Positions 9,322-16,452 of a stretch of 64,000 bases of DNA are shown here, one piece after another (the first letter of the stretch is position 1; each line of letters opens with the position of its first letter). Origin of the DNA: Staphylococcus sp. IVB6181. Its GTDB lineage: Bacteria; Bacillota; Bacilli; Staphylococcales; Staphylococcaceae. The notes under the pieces are model-generated. The model did no database searches and had not been told where the DNA came from. It worked only from the letters and a program-made list of their open reading frames with translations. The DNA lies in the NCBI RefSeq assembly GCF_025561445.1, contig NZ_CP095096.1, positions 2,211,822-2,275,821 of the forward strand, given 5' to 3'. Made by a program: the position numbers and the translations under genes.

Positions 9322-10983
9322 CTAAAATTTTAGACCTCTTAAGAAGTCAATTTCTTCATCAATTGTCGATGCTTTCAATTCATCCGCTCTATACAACGCG
9401 TGAATAAGTGCTTGGAATCCATCTGTTTTACGTCGGATAGGTTCTTTCTTTTCATACGTTTTATTACCGTACTTATCAATTTTGACAACCACATTCCCTG
9501 TATACCAGCGCATAAGCGGATTATCTCCAAATATAATATGATGTTGCGCAAACATATCTTCCACACGCGGTGCTAGCAGTGACTGAATGGCACGTGTGTT
9601 TTTTACAACTTCATAATCAATACCATTTTCTTCAAACATCGGACGCAACAGATCCATACGGAAGTTATCTGCTATCACTTTCTTTAATCCATAGTTTTGT
9701 TGCGCATCTAAAAACCAATCGATGATATGCTGCGGATGTATGGTAGGTTCGTCCACAATCGTGAGTAGCCCTTGTTGTTCCCATTCTCTAATTGGCGGTT
9801 TTAATTGATACTCATTTAAAAATGCTTTACGCGCAAATGAATGTGTTTTCCATACATAATCCTCACCATCTCTGAATAACAACCCAACTGCTGCGAAGTC
9901 TTTTAAACTTGCATAGTCGAGACCACCTATACACTCTTCATTCTCCATAGGCGGCATTGCACGATTAGTTGCAAGAACATCATCCCACGGTGCGACAACA
10001 CTTTGAGAATCTGTTTCTGGCATATTCATTCGCTTAGTCATGAATTCAGGACGTCCTGAAGGATTAAACTTAAGTGTTAAATATTGTTGTTTAACTTCTT
10101 TGAAAAGTTGCTGTCCATAAGCATTCATTGGTTTTTCAAACATCGGATTAGCCTTTTCCCACACATCAGGGTTATCAAGTTCATCTTTTTCGTCTATTTT
10201 GCAGATAAACGGAAACAATCTGTCTTCCACTGATTCACCTTTAAGTACGTTATTAGCACGTTCTTTCAAACGATCTAAAAATCCATCTCTGACATAACCA
10301 TCAGTCCCAATATAGAATGTGCGCGGATGTGCAACCTTACCTAAACCACTTCGCTTGATATTGATAATCGTGTCTTTCTCGTAAGCATGGATTTCATCAA
10401 AGAAAATGCACCCTTCACGCGCGCCGTCTTTTGTTTTTTCATTTGATGTGTCAAAAAGAAATTGTGATTTAGTTGAAAGACCTTCTACATATACTTTACT
10501 TAGATAGAAAGGGTTGTTAGGTTTTTCTTTACTAATAGCTAAATCATTACTTTCAATCATATCGTGTATTTCTTCGAAAGATACTTTAGCTTGCTTTTCA
10601 CTATTAGCCACAACAGACATGTTATATTTGGGAATGCCATGTAACGGAGTCATGAAGAATGCGCCGAGGGTACTGATATAACCATTCTTACCTCCGCCAC
10701 GTGCCATAGAGATAAAGAATTCGGAAAAGTACGGTGTGAGTGTCTGCTCTTCGTATAAGAAAACAAAGCAAGATATAAATTTTTGAAAGTCTCGTAATTC
10801 AAAAAACCATTTTTCACTGAATTTAATATAATCCTCGATTTTTTGAGTATCAAAGTACAAATCGTCTCGTGTTAAAATATGCGTTTCAAGGAATTCTACC
10901 AATTCGATACGCTTTTTATTAGCAATGACAGTGCCGTCTTTAATTTTCTCTATATAATTTGTCACATGCTTTGGTATCTTCAT
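9322..10983 (-). CDS. terL: Terminase large subunit
   Basis: A 553-aa packaging motor. The ATPase domain has a variant Walker A ARGGGKNG at residues 94-101 and Walker B GCIFFDE at 191-197 (D196/E197 catalytic). The C-terminal nuclease domain begins near residue 350 (IGGLDYASLKDFAAVG) and ends NKTYEKKEPIRRKTDGFQA. The length fits terminases working with P27-type small subunits in HK97-like cos phages. It overlaps terS by four bases. Confidence 0.96.
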   Translation of the reverse strand: MKIPKHVTNYIEKIKDGTVIANKKRIELVEFLETHILTRDDLYFDTQKIEDYIKFSEKWFFELRDFQKFISCFVFLYEEQTLTPYFSEFFISMARGGGKNGYISTLGAFFMTPLHGIPKYNMSVVANSEKQAKVSFEEIHDMIESNDLAISKEKPNNPFYLSKVYVEGLSTKSQFLFDTSNEKTKDGAREGCIFFDEIHAYEKDTIINIKRSGLGKVAHPRTFYIGTDGYVRDGFLDRLKERANNVLKGESVEDRLFPFICKIDEKDELDNPDVWEKANPMFEKPMNAYGQQLFKEVKQQYLTLKFNPSGRPEFMTKRMNMPETDSQSVVAPWDDVLATNRAMPPMENEECIGGLDYASLKDFAAVGLLFRDGEDYVWKTHSFARKAFLNEYQLKPPIREWEQQGLLTIVDEPTIHPQHIIDWFLDAQQNYGLKKVIADNFRMDLLRPMFEENGIDYEVVKNTRAIQSLLAPRVEDMFAQHHIIFGDNPLMRWYTGNVVVKIDKYGNKTYEKKEPIRRKTDGFQALIHALYRADELKASTIDEEIDFLRGLKF

Positions 10984-11339
10984 GTTAATTCAGGTCCTTT
11001 CTGTGCTTCGAGTTTCCTTTTTTCTTCAGCACGTTTGTCTAATTGAAACGATTTTTCTAAAGACAGCAATGCACCATTCACACGATTCTTTTCTGCAATA
11101 GCTGGGTTTTGTTTAATGTATTCTTGACTGCCGTTTTTTATATGCGACATAGGTCCCATTTCATCAATAGCAGTATCCAATGCATAAAAAAGACGCAACA
11201 GATTACTGTAGCGTTCCACTTTCTCAATTTCCATATCGTTATCAGTGTCAATAACTGACATTAACATTTTTTCAGCAGCTTCTATTCTTTTTAATTGGTC
11301 TCTCGTAAGACTTTCTTGCAGATAACTACGTTTATTCAT
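10980..11339 (-). CDS. terS: Terminase small subunit (P27 family)
   Basis: A 119-aa, mostly helical charged protein (LTRDQLKRIEAAEKMLMSVIDTD) with the P27-type central YSNLLRLFYALDTAIDEMGP and the NPAIAEKNRVNGALLSLEKSF segment. It recognises the packaging site and recruits TerL. It sits just downstream of a palindromic region proposed as cos. Confidence 0.9.
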   Translation of the reverse strand: MNKRSYLQESLTRDQLKRIEAAEKMLMSVIDTDNDMEIEKVERYSNLLRLFYALDTAIDEMGPMSHIKNGSQEYIKQNPAIAEKNRVNGALLSLEKSFQLDKRAEEKRKLEAQKGPELT

Positions 11340-11442
11340 ATACCCCTACCCCCTTTCTTAAATATTTATAATCATAATTTTAAGTTATAGATACCCTCTA
11401 TCATAATAAAAATAAGTTATAGTTATAGAATCGAGCCAAGCG

Positions 11443-11486
11443 CCGGTTTCCGCTAAATCCTTTAGGTATGGGATTCTTAAAACCGG
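11443..11486. other. Candidate cos region between HNH and terS
   Basis: The 192-bp gap between the HNH and terS genes holds an inverted repeat CCGGTTT (11443-11449) / AAACCGG (11480-11486) followed by a G-run, unusually GC-rich for the prophage. Phages with HNH plus P27-type terminase genes package from cos sites next to terS. No T-run follows on the minus strand, so it is not an obvious terminator. Cleavage position cannot be read from sequence. Confidence 0.45.
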
Positions 11487-11531
11487 GGGGATTTAATAAT
11501 TTTTATACAAATATTTATTTTATAATTTATT

Positions 11532-11855
11532 TCACCATTTTTCATCATCGTACTTATTCTTTTTATTATTTGGATTGAATGCGAAACGACCATGCTTACG
11601 AGAATGACAACTATTACAAAGGCTTTGCAGATTACTTAAGTCATATGCTAAATCCGGCCTTTCTTCTAAAGGTATGATATGGTCCACTTCCAAAGATTGG
11701 TGTTGATTAATCGTGAGTTTACCTTCTGCTTTGCAATGCACACATTCATAATGATCGCGTTTCAATACTTGCTCACGTGTCTTACGCCACTTTGCCCGCA
11801 TATAGAACTTACGGTTCTCATCACGTCTGTCTATATAATCTGAATACTCGCTCAT
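11532..11855 (-). CDS. HNH endonuclease of the packaging module
   Basis: A 107-aa protein. The start MSEYSDYIDRRDENR is chosen because AGAGGTAAG lies upstream; the longer open frame has no ribosome site. It has the zinc-HNH pattern CVHC ... LEVDHIIPL ... NLQSLCNSCHSRKH. In cos-type phages this small HNH protein next to terS works with TerL in cos cleavage and packaging. First gene of the late transcript. Confidence 0.93.
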   Translation of the reverse strand: MSEYSDYIDRRDENRKFYMRAKWRKTREQVLKRDHYECVHCKAEGKLTINQHQSLEVDHIIPLEERPDLAYDLSNLQSLCNSCHSRKHGRFAFNPNNKKNKYDDEKW

Positions 11856-11886
11856 ATGCCTTACCTCTTTGCCGATATAAAGAAAG

Positions 11887-11907
11887 ACATGACACTGAGT
11901 GCCATGC
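11887..11907 (-). terminator. Attenuator-like hairpin in the late leader
   Basis: Minus-strand RNA GCAUGGCAC / GUGUCAUGU pairs fully (with G-U) around a 3-nt loop, followed by CUUUCUUU. It lies in the leader between the late promoter and the HNH start. A terminator here would make late expression depend on read-through. Confidence 0.45.
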
Positions 11908-11968
11908 CTGAATATAATATAGTATTGATCGTGCGTGTCTTTGCAATTGATAATATTGTTGTAACTCA

Positions 11969-11996
11969 ATTATATTAAATAATTCTCTCAATCCAA
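11969..11996 (-). promoter_or_regulatory. Predicted late promoter
   Basis: Minus-strand -35 TTGGAT (11991-11996), 16-bp spacer and -10 TATAAT (11969-11974), located between the probable late activator gene and the packaging genes. Confidence 0.6.
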
Positions 11997-12007
11997 ATTT
12001 AGTATAT

Positions 12008-12032
12008 TTTGTACTTTTTGTACACTTTGTAC
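12008..12032. repeat. Triple 9-bp iterated repeat upstream of late promoter
   Basis: TTTGTAC occurs at 12008-12014, 12017-12023 and 12026-12032, exactly 9 bp apart. The array starts 12 bp upstream of the -35 box. The arrangement suggests binding sites for the activator encoded immediately upstream (12056-12481). Confidence 0.6.
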
Positions 12033-12055
12033 TTTTTCTATATTTTCACGTTTTT

Positions 12056-12481
12056 CTACTTTTTCGACTTATTGTAATCTTTTGCTTGTTCTGTCAGATA
12101 AATGTTCACAATATCATTCAATCGACTTTCGAGATTGGTCTGACTGATTTTATATTTATCCTGTATCTTGTTCTTCTTCATCCCTTTCTTGAAGTCGTTT
12201 AAGATATTGAAGTTCTTATCATTCTCTACCTTCATTTCATAACGGTCGATAAACTCTACAACTTCCACATGCTTCCAATACATACGGTATGCTTTGTCAT
12301 TGCGTATCGCGATACTACCGACCTTATCGCCTGTACTGCCTTTCGCTTTCGGCATAGCTGATTCGATACCGTACTGTCCGATAGATACACTGTCGTCTTC
12401 ATAGCCTTGATCAATCAGCGCATTCTTTCTCCAACAATAATCTTCCACAATCATACGTCTTACATCTTCCGGTGTGTACAA
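12056..12481 (-). CDS. Probable late-gene transcriptional activator
   Basis: A 141-aa protein, the same size as RinA/ArpU-type late regulators but of a different sequence type resembling the DUF722/LtrC-like group. The C-terminal third is a sigma-like helix-turn-helix: FKKGMKKNKIQDKYKISQTNLESRLNDIVNIYL. It stands immediately upstream of the late promoter and its repeat array, the position of such activators in staphylococcal siphoviruses. Exact family is not certain; the role is inferred from position and the HTH. Confidence 0.65.
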   Translation of the reverse strand: MYTPEDVRRMIVEDYCWRKNALIDQGYEDDSVSIGQYGIESAMPKAKGSTGDKVGSIAIRNDKAYRMYWKHVEVVEFIDRYEMKVENDKNFNILNDFKKGMKKNKIQDKYKISQTNLESRLNDIVNIYLTEQAKDYNKSKK

Positions 12482-12493
12482 TGTACAAGCCCC

Positions 12494-12685
12494 CTACAAT
12501 AATTTATTTAATATATCCGTGCGGATAGATTCCATTAGCGCTATACGTTCTTCTTCTTTTTTGATTCTCTTTTGACTGTGTTCAACCTCTTTCTTCTTTT
12601 GTTTAATAGTCTCTTCGCTTTGTTCTATACTCTCATTCAATTCTTCGATACGACTTAAATAATACTCTTGTTTGTTCATTATCAT
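12494..12685 (-). CDS. Small coiled-coil phage protein
   Basis: About 63 aa, almost entirely heptad-like Glu/Lys/Gln (RIEELNESIEQSEETIKQKKKEVEHSQKR). Start placed at MIMNKQ because AAAGGA lies nine bases upstream; the frame is open further upstream. It overlaps the end of the DUF1514-like gene by about 50 bases in another frame. Function unknown. Confidence 0.6.
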   Translation of the reverse strand: MIMNKQEYYLSRIEELNESIEQSEETIKQKKKEVEHSQKRIKKEEERIALMESIRTDILNKLL

Positions 12686-12815
12686 CTTCATCATTCCTTT
12701 TAAATAATATTTGTATAATATCTTCTTGCACTTTGATTGTTTCATTCAACTCTCTGTTCGCCATATAAAGCACAAGAGAGAGGAGAGCGAAGAGAATGGT
12801 TAGTGCTATCCACAT
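12633..12815 (-). CDS. DUF1514-like small membrane protein
   Basis: A 60-aa protein starting MWIALTILFALLSLVLYMANRE: one N-terminal transmembrane helix followed by a charged tail. This resembles the DUF1514 family found next to rinB in staphylococcal phages. ATG directly follows the upstream stop (TAAATG) with GGAG ten bases before. Role unknown. Confidence 0.7.
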   Translation of the reverse strand: MWIALTILFALLSLVLYMANRELNETIKVQEDIIQILFKRNDEDDNEQTRVLFKSYRRIE

Positions 12816-13178
12816 TTATACATTACTCCAATCTATAATAAGTCTTTCCTCCGGATGTCTTCTAATATTTACACCTCCATATCCTTCTTCAAAATAAATA
12901 TAGGCTTTAACCCCTTGTTTTTTATAGTGGTGTATAACCGCTTGAATAGTGTCATTATTAATTCTTCCTGTATCGCTAGAAATAACAGTGAGATGTAAAG
13001 CAAAAACATTTAAAGACACTCTGTATATACCATTATCAATCGCCTGCTTAATTTCCTCGTCAATATGTTTAATGCAGTAATGATAACCCTTTATGAGAAG
13101 TTCTCTTTCATTTTCTTTTGTTTTATCAAAGTCTAATTTTTTGTTCTCTTCGTTTACCTTTTCGCCCATATCAATCAC
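12816..13178 (-). CDS. Hypothetical phage protein
   Basis: A 120-aa soluble protein, not recognised. The N-terminal 40 residues are charged and helical. The C-terminal part has alternating strands (YRVSLNVFALHLTVISS, GVKAYIYFEEGYGGVNIRRH) suggesting a small alpha/beta fold. It overlaps the upstream gene by four bases. Confidence 0.65.
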   Translation of the reverse strand: MIDMGEKVNEENKKLDFDKTKENERELLIKGYHYCIKHIDEEIKQAIDNGIYRVSLNVFALHLTVISSDTGRINNDTIQAVIHHYKKQGVKAYIYFEEGYGGVNIRRHPEERLIIDWSNV

Positions 13179-13360
13179 TCACGTTCCTTTCCTGGCGGCA
13201 TTCTTGTACCTTTATCTTTCTTTGGTGGCGTCGGTTCTTTCTCTGGTTTAGGTGAAATTCTATGACTCTCCGGTCTATTCACATGGTTACTATCTATCTT
13301 ATAGACGGTGTAACAAATAATCGCAACTATCAATATAATAGTAAATAATATATCTTCCAT
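13175..13360 (-). CDS. Small membrane protein with Pro/Lys-rich tail
   Basis: A 61-aa protein: N-terminal transmembrane helix (ILFTIILIVAIICYTVY) then a hydrophilic tail rich in Pro, Lys and Glu (PKPEKEPTPPKKDKG). Sits in the rinB cluster and overlaps the next gene by four bases. Not recognised further. Confidence 0.65.
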   Translation of the reverse strand: MEDILFTIILIVAIICYTVYKIDSNHVNRPESHRISPKPEKEPTPPKKDKGTRMPPGKERE

Positions 13361-13537
13361 TTAATCACTCACCTCTGCTTTTAAATCATTAAGATGTATG
13401 TGATCGTTTATATCGAAGTCTGCAGGTGCTTCCACATCATCGTTCTGTGTACGGTAAATGATAAGTTGTTCAGTGATGTATTTAGCTGCTTCGTATAGTG
13501 TAAGCGTTAAGATAATTTTGAGTATCGGTTTAATCAT
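13361..13537 (-). CDS. rinB: RinB-like transcriptional activator
   Basis: A 58-aa protein closely resembling the RinB family of staphylococcal phages: an N-terminal hydrophobic helix with LYEAAKYITEQLIIY, then the diagnostic NDDVEAPADF and the C-terminal LKAEVSD. Start set at the second ATG (MIKPIL), nine bases after GGAG. In phi11-type phages RinB works with RinA to switch on late genes; here the RinA partner is probably replaced by the 141-aa protein at 12056-12481. Confidence 0.85.
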   Translation of the reverse strand: MIKPILKIILTLTLYEAAKYITEQLIIYRTQNDDVEAPADFDINDHIHLNDLKAEVSD

Positions 13538-13766
13538 CAGTATCATCTCCAGTGTCGATTAAACTAGGTATTAATTTGAGCATAGCCCTTAATTCATATC
13601 CGTTCATGTTAGCCAATATAGGACTGTAAAATTTACTTTCTTTATCATTGATAGCTTTTATAAACTCATCTTCAATTTTTTCTTTTTCTTCATCCGAACT
13701 AGCTTTATATCTTTTTATTATCTCTGTGTGTTTTTTAGAGAACTTCATTTTAGGAATATTAATCAT
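13530..13766 (-). CDS. Hypothetical phage protein
   Basis: A 78-aa protein starting MINIPKMKFSKKHTEIIKRYK, strongly helical and charged, ending Asp-rich (DTGDDTDD). AGGAGG is well placed before the start. It overlaps rinB by a few bases. No known domain recognised. Confidence 0.65.
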   Translation of the reverse strand: MINIPKMKFSKKHTEIIKRYKASSDEEKEKIEDEFIKAINDKESKFYSPILANMNGYELRAMLKLIPSLIDTGDDTDD

Positions 13767-13784
13767 TGTTTACCTCCTAAAAGC

Positions 13785-13803
13785 AAGGCGGAAGAACCGC
13801 CTT
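13785..13803 (-). terminator. Terminator after dUTPase
   Basis: AAGGCGG / CCGCCTT stem with a 5-nt loop overlapping the dUTPase stop; on the minus strand it is followed by GCTTTTAGG. Confidence 0.5.
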
Positions 13804-14347
13804 ACACATATCCTTTGTCTTTATCTGCTTTACCGTCTTGTCTATCGTGATTACGTTGCATTTTCTTTTTGTATGCTTCACCAAGTTGGTTGATTGAATA
13901 GTAATTTTTTGCGTAGCCAAATGGTGAAGTAACTGCATCTAACACAGATTCATCACTATCACTCAAAATCATAAGGGGGAGTAACTTAACAATAGTCAGC
14001 GTGTTATCTTTTTTAGACAAATCGAATTTACCACCCTTTTCTCTTTTTTGAATCCAAAAATATAAATTGTCTACTAATTCTTCTTTTTCATCTTCGTTAC
14101 AAGATTGATTCACTATACTCAACCCAAACGCCAATAAGTCAGCCAATTCATCTAACTGTACATCTAATGGTTTGCCTGGTTTCTTCTTCCAGTTCTTAAA
14201 CGTCTCAAGCGTATTAAACCATTCAAAGAATTCAACAATGTAAGCTACTTTGCTATCTTCTAGGTTTAAAGTTGGAATGCGATCATCAAATTCCTTTTGT
14301 ATTTGTAATAACTCTTTTAATTGTTCTACTGTGATTGTGTTAGTCAT
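13802..14347 (-). CDS. dut: Dimeric dUTPase
   Basis: A 181-aa all-helical dUTPase of the dUTPase_2/MazG superfamily. Start MTNTITVEQL is supported by GGAGG nine bases upstream. The metal site is visible as EFFEW (about residue 42-46) and DELADLLAFG (about 74-83), which together give the ExxE and ExxD helices. It hydrolyses dUTP to keep uracil out of phage DNA. In staphylococcal phages and SaPIs, dUTPases of this class also act as signalling/derepressor proteins. It overlaps the upstream gene by eight bases. Confidence 0.93.
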   Translation of the reverse strand: MTNTITVEQLKELLQIQKEFDDRIPTLNLEDSKVAYIVEFFEWFNTLETFKNWKKKPGKPLDVQLDELADLLAFGLSIVNQSCNEDEKEELVDNLYFWIQKREKGGKFDLSKKDNTLTIVKLLPLMILSDSDESVLDAVTSPFGYAKNYYSINQLGEAYKKKMQRNHDRQDGKADKDKGYV

Positions 14348-14579
14348 TGTTTTTATCCTCCACTTTCGATATTTCATATTTTATTTCGCTTAATACTTCG
14401 CTATCTGGTTTGACTTCTGCTTGTTGGTCGTCAACCATCTCTTTAATACGTTCATAATCGGATCTGTCAGCTAACACAGTGATGCGTGTAGGGCTTGCAT
14501 CAATCACAAACCCCTTTACACCTCTGCTTTGTAACTCTTGCTCTAGTTGCGTTAAACTACGTCCTCGTGTGCCAGCCAT
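14340..14579 (-). CDS. Hypothetical phage protein
   Basis: A 79-aa charged protein (MAGTRGRSLTQLEQELQSRG, then TRITVLADRSDYERIKEMVDD). Not recognised. Its ATG overlaps the upstream stop by one base (TAATG) and its end overlaps dut, so it belongs to the same operon. Confidence 0.65.
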   Translation of the reverse strand: MAGTRGRSLTQLEQELQSRGVKGFVIDASPTRITVLADRSDYERIKEMVDDQQAEVKPDSEVLSEIKYEISKVEDKNND

Positions 14580-14755
14580 TACAAAATTCCTTCATCATTG
14601 AATTTATGATTTAGTGATTGTCCTTGCTCTAATTGTTCGACAATTCTCTTGATACACAGCTTTGCATGCAACTCACGCATGTTGTCCACATATAACTCTC
14701 CTGTGCATGTATTCAATTGAGCGTTTGCGTATTCAAGCGCCTCTTTTAAGGTCAT
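14579..14755 (-). CDS. Small phage protein
   Basis: A 58-aa ORF starting MTLKEALEYANAQLNTC and ending KFNDEGIL. Helical, with two central cysteines. Tight coupling (stop shares a base with the next ATG; starts one base after the upstream stop) supports it as real. Function unknown. Confidence 0.65.
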   Translation of the reverse strand: MTLKEALEYANAQLNTCTGELYVDNMRELHAKLCIKRIVEQLEQGQSLNHKFNDEGIL

Positions 14756-15130
14756 TTAAAGCCCTTCCTTGAGACGTTGCGCATAATCGATGATTTTATC
14801 CAGCTCTTTATCTAATGCGTCTTTACGACCTAGTCTTGTGGCGTATTTGATGATGTTAAACTTCATTGATGCAATCCACTCATCTTTAGTAAATTGTTGA
14901 CGTGTAAATTCAATTACATCTGTTTGACCAGAATAATGATCAGGTACTTTTTCTGAATCTTCTGAATTTAATAAATCGAAGTAGTTTGTATCACAAATAT
15001 GAATTGAAGTATTATCTTCTAATCTGATTTTTGCTTTCGGTTTTTCAAAATTCGGTACGCTCATTTCTTCCACAGTGCCTACATAGTACACTACAACCTC
15101 TTGCCCAGGAGTTAACTCGTGTATTTCCAT
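14756..15130 (-). CDS. DUF3310-containing phage protein
   Basis: A 124-aa protein. The first 55 residues form a small beta-rich domain (LTPGQEVVVYYVGTVEE). The C-terminal 65 residues match DUF3310: VPDHYSGQTDVIEF ... FNIIKYATRLGRKD. That module is common in staphylococcal phages and sometimes labelled a nucleotide kinase; the biochemical role is unsettled. Confidence 0.8.
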   Translation of the reverse strand: MEIHELTPGQEVVVYYVGTVEEMSVPNFEKPKAKIRLEDNTSIHICDTNYFDLLNSEDSEKVPDHYSGQTDVIEFTRQQFTKDEWIASMKFNIIKYATRLGRKDALDKELDKIIDYAQRLKEGL

Positions 15131-15655
15131 TTAGCGCACCGCCTTTACTATTAAATCATTTTCACATAGGTGTAAGTACCAAGGACCAGCTTCTACACTC
15201 TGAGGTGTACCGTCGTATAACCAAGGACGCTCTGCTCTTTTGCGTGCTTCTGCTTGTTCTTTTTGACGTTCTTTGCGTAAACGGTCCTTATAAACCAAAT
15301 TTCGCAAAGCATCTTTTTCATGTTCCACAATATAAAACTCTGTTTCCAGCGGTAAAATATCGTCCATAATATGCCCGTCATTTAAATATTTAATAATTGT
15401 TTGCGGCGGCACTTTAGACCTTTTCAAATCTTCAGCTACGATATAAAAAGTGAGTCCTTTATGTTTAATCTTTCGGCATATTTTCCCTTTGTACATCACG
15501 TGTTTGAAATTGTATTTAAGCGCATCTTCTATATCCCAACCTTTATCAAATCTTTCTTGCAAATTTTTAGAAGATACTTTTAAATTTTGAGATGCATATA
15601 AGATTTTTTGTGTTCCAATCTCAATCGTTTCACCTTTATAAATAAATTTTCCCAT
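15131..15655 (-). CDS. Phage protein with two repeated recognition modules
   Basis: A 174-aa protein with two internal repeats of about 30 residues: YASQNLKVSSKNLQERFDKG (near 20-39, followed by WDIEDAL) and IVAEDLKRSKVPPQTIIKYL (near 72-91, followed by NDGHIMDDIL). The pattern A-x-x-L-K-x-S ... G-x-x-x-x-D-x-L resembles helix-turn-helix-like modules frequent in staphylococcal phage accessory proteins. The C-terminal half is basic and helical. DNA binding is an inference. Confidence 0.65.
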   Translation of the reverse strand: MGKFIYKGETIEIGTQKILYASQNLKVSSKNLQERFDKGWDIEDALKYNFKHVMYKGKICRKIKHKGLTFYIVAEDLKRSKVPPQTIIKYLNDGHIMDDILPLETEFYIVEHEKDALRNLVYKDRLRKERQKEQAEARKRAERPWLYDGTPQSVEAGPWYLHLCENDLIVKAVR

Positions 15656-15667
15656 TACTCTAACCTC

Positions 15668-15859
15668 CTACAATAACCGATCTACATCTGTGACTTCTAA
15701 GTCATCCATGTAGGCTTCCGGTTCATCATAAATTTTATGGATCAAATAATTTTCCACATCTTGTAAATCAGTGTGTTTGTGAAATGTATCTTTGACTTTA
15801 GCTGTAAACGTCACTGTGCATTTGAATTGCATTTCTACATCGTCATTGTCGATATTCAA
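15668..15859 (-). CDS. Hypothetical acidic phage protein
   Basis: A 63-aa acidic protein (MNIDNDDVEMQFKCTVTFTAKV ... DDLEVTDVDRLL). Not recognised. It overlaps the VRR-NUC gene end by four bases and has an AGGAGG upstream region for the next gene, fitting an operon. Confidence 0.6.
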   Translation of the reverse strand: MNIDNDDVEMQFKCTVTFTAKVKDTFHKHTDLQDVENYLIHKIYDEPEAYMDDLEVTDVDRLL

Positions 15860-16170
15860 TTAATATCACCTTCTATAATTTTGATTGCATCGTCCACAGA
15901 ATAAGCAACACCTGCAAGCGCACCTCTTTTTTTAACTGTTTCAATAAACTTAATTTGCTTATCTCTAATTTTTCCGCCGGGTTTCTTAACTTCTATAAAA
16001 AATATCTGTCCATCTGGTCTGAAACCAAATAAATCACAAAAACCTTGAGGCAAACCTGTATCAAAAAATCTTCCGTCTGCCGTACGTACTTTGCCCACAT
16101 TTGCTCTGAAGATAACGTTTTCTTTTGATGCAGCAATTCGTATTAAATTTTGTATATCTTGTTCTGTCAT
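15856..16170 (-). CDS. VRR-NUC domain nuclease
   Basis: A 104-aa protein. Start MTEQDIQNLIRIAAS is chosen for AAGGAG seven bases upstream; the longer frame reaches into the repeat region. VRR-NUC motifs: FRANVGKVRT, DTGLPQGFCDLFGF (Gly/Asp metal site), FFIEVKKPGGKI (ExK). It belongs to the PD-(D/E)xK Holliday-junction-resolvase-like group and is typical of phage replication modules. Confidence 0.9.
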   Translation of the reverse strand: MTEQDIQNLIRIAASKENVIFRANVGKVRTADGRFFDTGLPQGFCDLFGFRPDGQIFFIEVKKPGGKIRDKQIKFIETVKKRGALAGVAYSVDDAIKIIEGDIN

Positions 16171-16452
16171 ATCTTTACTCCTTTTGGAATGGTAGGAATA
16201 GTTTGTTTTATAATTTAGGAAGGGTTTGCCCTTACTCTCCCAACGAATTGGAATACTTTTTGCAAGTTGGAACACTTTTATAAGAAGTTTTTATATATAT
16301 ACTTATTTTTAATTCTATATACTTTTCTATATTACTATTCCAACTATTACAAATAAGAAATAAGAGTAGTATAAATAGCTTTATATCAAGGTTTGCAAGG
16401 TGGAAGGGTTTTACAAAAACCCTTCCTAAACCCTTACAAAACTCTTCCAAAT
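16171..16452. repeat. Repeat-rich AT region, candidate replication origin
   Basis: A 282-bp gene-free region after the primase gene. It holds an outer inverted pair TTTAGGAAGGGTTT (16214-16227) / AAACCCTTCCTAAA (16417-16430) and a perfect 11-bp hairpin GGAAGGGTTTT / AAAACCCTTCC (16402-16412, 16416-16426). Two direct repeats, TTGGAATACTTTT and TTGGAACACTTTT, lie near 16249-16281, with an AT-rich stretch between. No T-run follows the hairpin on the minus strand. Location beside the primase-helicase and the iteron-like content suggest ori; an open frame inside it (16232-16450) looks spurious. Confidence 0.5.

Noticed and set aside
16232..16450. 72-aa minus-strand open frame (MEEFCKGLGRVFVKPF...)
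   Set aside because: It lies wholly in the repeat region, has no ribosome site, and its sequence merely reads the repeats.
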